64,000 nucleotides of DNA from WHSW01 sp963767285 (lineage in GTDB: Bacteria > Actinomycetota > Thermoleophilia > Solirubrobacterales > 70-9): NCBI GenBank assembly GCA_963767285.1, contig CAVYDJ010000002.1, positions 620,001-684,000 on the forward strand, in the 5' to 3' direction. This document shows positions 61,886-64,000 of the stretch, one piece after another. The notes beneath the pieces were generated by a model. The model ran no database searches, was not told the DNA's origin, and saw only the letters and a program-made list of their open reading frames with translations. The first letter of the stretch is position 1; every line of letters begins with the position of its first letter. The position numbers and the translations under genes were made by a program.

Positions 61886-63700
61886 TTGAGCGAGAGCACG
61901 GCCGCGACCAAGCAGCTGACCGACAACCCGAAGCTGATCTCCTGGGTCGAGGAGATCGCGCAGCTCACCCAGCCGGACTCGATCCACTGGTGTGACGGGT
62001 CGGCGGAGGAGTACGACCGCCTCTGCCAGGAACTGGTCGACAACGGCACCTTCGAGAAGCTCTCCGACGCGAAGCGGCCGAACTCCTACCTCTCGCGCTC
62101 CGATCCCGGTGACGTGGCTCGGGTCGAGGACCGCACCTTCATCTGCGCAGAGCGCGAGGAGGACGCGGGCCCGACCAACAACTGGTTCGACCCCTCCGAG
62201 ATGCGGGAGCGGATGAACGGGTTCTTCGCGGGCTCGATGAAGGGCCGGACCATGTACGTCGTTCCCTTCTCGATGGGCCCGCTGGGCTCGCCGATCGCCC
62301 ACATCGGAGTCCAGCTCACCGACTCCGCCTACGTCGCGGTCTCGATGCGGATCATGACCCGGATGGGCGAGGGCGCCCTCGACGCGATGGGCGCCGACGG
62401 CGACTTCGTGCCCTGCGTCCACTCGGTGGGAATGCCGCTCGCGGAGGGTCAGGATGACGTCCCGTGGCCCTGTAACCCCGACAACAAGTACATCGTCCAC
62501 TACCCAGAGACGCGCGAGATCTGGTCCTACGGTTCGGGCTACGGCGGCAACGCGCTGCTCGGCAAGAAGTGCTTCGCGCTGCGGATCGCCTCGGCGATGG
62601 CCCGCGACGAGGGCTGGATGGCCGAGCACATGCTGATCCTGAAGCTGACCTCGCCCGACGGCGAGGTCAAGTACGTCACGGGCGCCTTCCCGTCGGCGTG
62701 CGGGAAGACCAACCTCGCGATGCTGGTCCCGACGCTCGAGGGCTGGACCGTCGAGACGGTCGGCGACGACATCGCCTGGATGAAGTTCGACTCCGAGGGC
62801 CGCCTGCGCGCGGTCAACCCGGAGTACGGCTTCTTCGGCGTCGCTCCGAACACGTCGCACAAGACGAACCCGAACGCGATGGACACGATCGAGCGCAACT
62901 CGATCTTCACCAACTGCGCGCTCACCGACGACGGCGACATCTGGTGGGAGGGGATGACCGGCGAGGCCCCGGAGCACACGATCGACTGGAAGGGCAACGA
63001 CTGGACGCCCGAGTCGACCGAGCCGGCCGCCCACCCCAACGCCCGCTTCACGACGCCCGCCGGGCAGTGCCCGTCGATCGCGCCCGAGTGGGAGGACCCC
63101 GCCGGCGTGCCGATCGACGCCTTCCTGTTCGGCGGCCGCCGCGCCACCGTCCAGCCGCTGGTCAGCGAGTCGTTCGACTGGGACCACGGCGTCTTCCTCG
63201 GCGCGACGATGTCGTCGGAGACCACCGCGGCGCAGGCCGGCGAGGTCGGCAAGCTGCGCTTCGACCCGATGGCGATGCTGCCGTTCTGCGGCTACAACAT
63301 GGCCGACTACTTCGAGCACTGGATCAAGGTCGCCAGCGAGCATCCGGACCGGATGCCGCGGATCTTCGTCGTCAACTGGTTCCGCAAGGACGCCGACGGC
63401 AAGTTCCTGTGGCCCGGCTACGGCGAGAACAGCCGTGTCCTCGAGTGGGTCTTCCGCCGCTGCAACGGCGAGGGGGAGACCGTCGAGACCCCGATCGGGC
63501 TCGTCCCCGCGGAGGGCGACCTCGATCTCACCGGGCTCGAGATCTCCGACGATGCGATGCACGAGCTGCTGACGGTCGACGGCGACAAGGTCGCGGCTCA
63601 GCTGCCGCAGGTCGAGGAGTTCCTCGCCCAGTTCGGCGACAAGCTCCCCGCCCAGATCGGCGAGCAGCTCGAGGCGCTGAAGCAGCGGCTCGAGCTATAG
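61886..63700 (+). CDS. pckG: Phosphoenolpyruvate carboxykinase (GTP)
   Basis: It converts oxaloacetate and GTP to PEP. The P-loop is GAFPSACGKTNLAML (about 267-280). MYVVPFSMGPLGSPIAHIGV, YGSGYGGNALLGKKCFALRI, VGDDIAWMKFDSEGRLRAVN, FGVAPNTSHKTNPNAM and RPTVQPLVSESF-type sequence (here RATVQPLVSESF) are conserved GTP-class motifs. The start TTG 61886 follows AGAGGGAG. The protein is 604 residues, standard length. It fits gluconeogenesis from acetate or organic acids. Confidence 0.93.
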   Translation: MSESTAATKQLTDNPKLISWVEEIAQLTQPDSIHWCDGSAEEYDRLCQELVDNGTFEKLSDAKRPNSYLSRSDPGDVARVEDRTFICAEREEDAGPTNNWFDPSEMRERMNGFFAGSMKGRTMYVVPFSMGPLGSPIAHIGVQLTDSAYVAVSMRIMTRMGEGALDAMGADGDFVPCVHSVGMPLAEGQDDVPWPCNPDNKYIVHYPETREIWSYGSGYGGNALLGKKCFALRIASAMARDEGWMAEHMLILKLTSPDGEVKYVTGAFPSACGKTNLAMLVPTLEGWTVETVGDDIAWMKFDSEGRLRAVNPEYGFFGVAPNTSHKTNPNAMDTIERNSIFTNCALTDDGDIWWEGMTGEAPEHTIDWKGNDWTPESTEPAAHPNARFTTPAGQCPSIAPEWEDPAGVPIDAFLFGGRRATVQPLVSESFDWDHGVFLGATMSSETTAAQAGEVGKLRFDPMAMLPFCGYNMADYFEHWIKVASEHPDRMPRIFVVNWFRKDADGKFLWPGYGENSRVLEWVFRRCNGEGETVETPIGLVPAEGDLDLTGLEISDDAMHELLTVDGDKVAAQLPQVEEFLAQFGDKLPAQIGEQLEALKQRLEL

Positions 63701-63702
63701 CT

Positions 63703-63732
63703 TATTTGCGATAATCGCATATAAGCGATAGT
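63703..63732. promoter_or_regulatory. Operator/promoter of the XRE gene with CGATA half-sites
   Basis: TTGCGATAATCGCATATAAG is followed by CGATAG just before the start. TGCGAT and ATCGCA form a dyad, and CGATA recurs downstream, as expected for an autorepressor. CATATA may be the -10. The ten bases CGATAATCGC also occur at 61853-61862, in front of pckG. Confidence 0.5.
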
Positions 63733-64000
63733 ATGTGCGGGGCGATGGATTGCCCGACGCCCGGACAGCTACTCAATGAGGCACGCACGCGCCACCGTGT
63801 GAGCCAGAAGCGCCTGGCGACCCGCGCAGGCACGACTCAGTCGGTGATCTCGCGGATCGAGAGCGATCGCGTCTCGCCGAGCGTCGCGACGCTGCGCGGG
63901 TTGCTTCACCTACTCGGTGAGGATCTGGTGCTCCACACGAAGCCGCGCGAGTGGGGGATCGACCGCTCGCAGGTCCGCGAGCGGCTGACGGCCACACCGG
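63733..64000 (+). CDS. XRE-family helix-turn-helix protein (partial, runs off the right edge)
   Basis: The Cro/C1-type domain reads TPGQLLNEARTRHRVSQKRL, ATRAGTTQSVISRIESDRVS and PSVATLRGLLHLLGEDLVLH. The following PREWGIDRSQVRERLTATP suggests the linker to a partner segment common in small XRE proteins next to nucleotidyltransferase or toxin genes, but the next gene lies outside the window. ATG 63733 is used. The upstream CGATA repeats are probably its operator. Confidence 0.8.
   Translation, partial: MCGAMDCPTPGQLLNEARTRHRVSQKRLATRAGTTQSVISRIESDRVSPSVATLRGLLHLLGEDLVLHTKPREWGIDRSQVRERLTATP

Overview
The window is a high-GC (about 65-72% by eye) bacterial chromosome segment. It has frequent GTG and TTG starts, an actinobacterial-type LexA box, a class II DAHP synthase, a GTP-type PEP carboxykinase, a c-di-AMP riboswitch before a wall-active protein, and many secreted delta-60, RTX and thrombospondin-3 repeat proteins. 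This fits the Actinomycetota, most likely a Thermoleophilia/Solirubrobacterales relative. The assignment is inference from gene content, not from a marker tree.

Region 1 (1-13.6 kb) looks accessory. It holds a PtsJ-like MocR regulator facing an EamA transporter, an IS110-type transposase with two compensating frameshifts, and two frameshifted delta-60 repeat proteins. It also holds a YWTD-like secreted protein, a run of small secreted or membrane proteins on the minus strand, an ECF sigma factor overlapping a CU044_5270-type membrane protein, and a divergent two-domain secreted protein. Almost every gap between 5.0 and 12.4 kb carries the same short dyad (consensus near GCGCTTTGGACGAGAAGCG). 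I did not see it elsewhere in the window. A tRNA-Leu(GAG) closes the region.

Region 2 (13.7-32.9 kb) is mostly housekeeping: lexA with its SOS box, a zinc-ribbon protein, rnpB with a terminator, and a delta-60 protein. It continues with an MFS exporter, a remnant of an isoprenylcysteine methyltransferase-like gene, a c-di-AMP riboswitch before an RlpA-like protein, and glnA facing a PepX-like hydrolase. A DUF1800-DUF1501-cupredoxin operon and a YyaL-type DUF255 protein follow. The region ends with a MarR/GST unit divergent from a VOC dioxygenase and a MhqD-like hydrolase, with a clear operator between them, which looks like a quinone or electrophile detoxification unit.

Region 3 (33-50 kb) holds a LamG protein with an octapeptide repeat, a cytosolic HtrA-like protease, and a radical SAM protein whose start lies in a LexA box. 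It also holds an ABC-2 exporter, DAHP synthase, an acetate block (DUF485-ActP-Acs, with Acs frameshifted near its C-terminus), MFS transporters and an acyl-CoA synthetase.

Region 4 (50-64 kb) holds three large or medium RTX/TSP3 secreted proteins, sucC-sucD with a FixX-like ferredoxin, a flavin amine oxidase, an AbiEi/DUF559-type protein, pckG and the start of an XRE regulator. Acs, ActP, SucCD and PckG together suggest growth on acetate or other organic acids with gluconeogenesis.

Frameshifts in at least five genes could be real decay or residual indel errors in the assembly. This cannot be settled from sequence alone.
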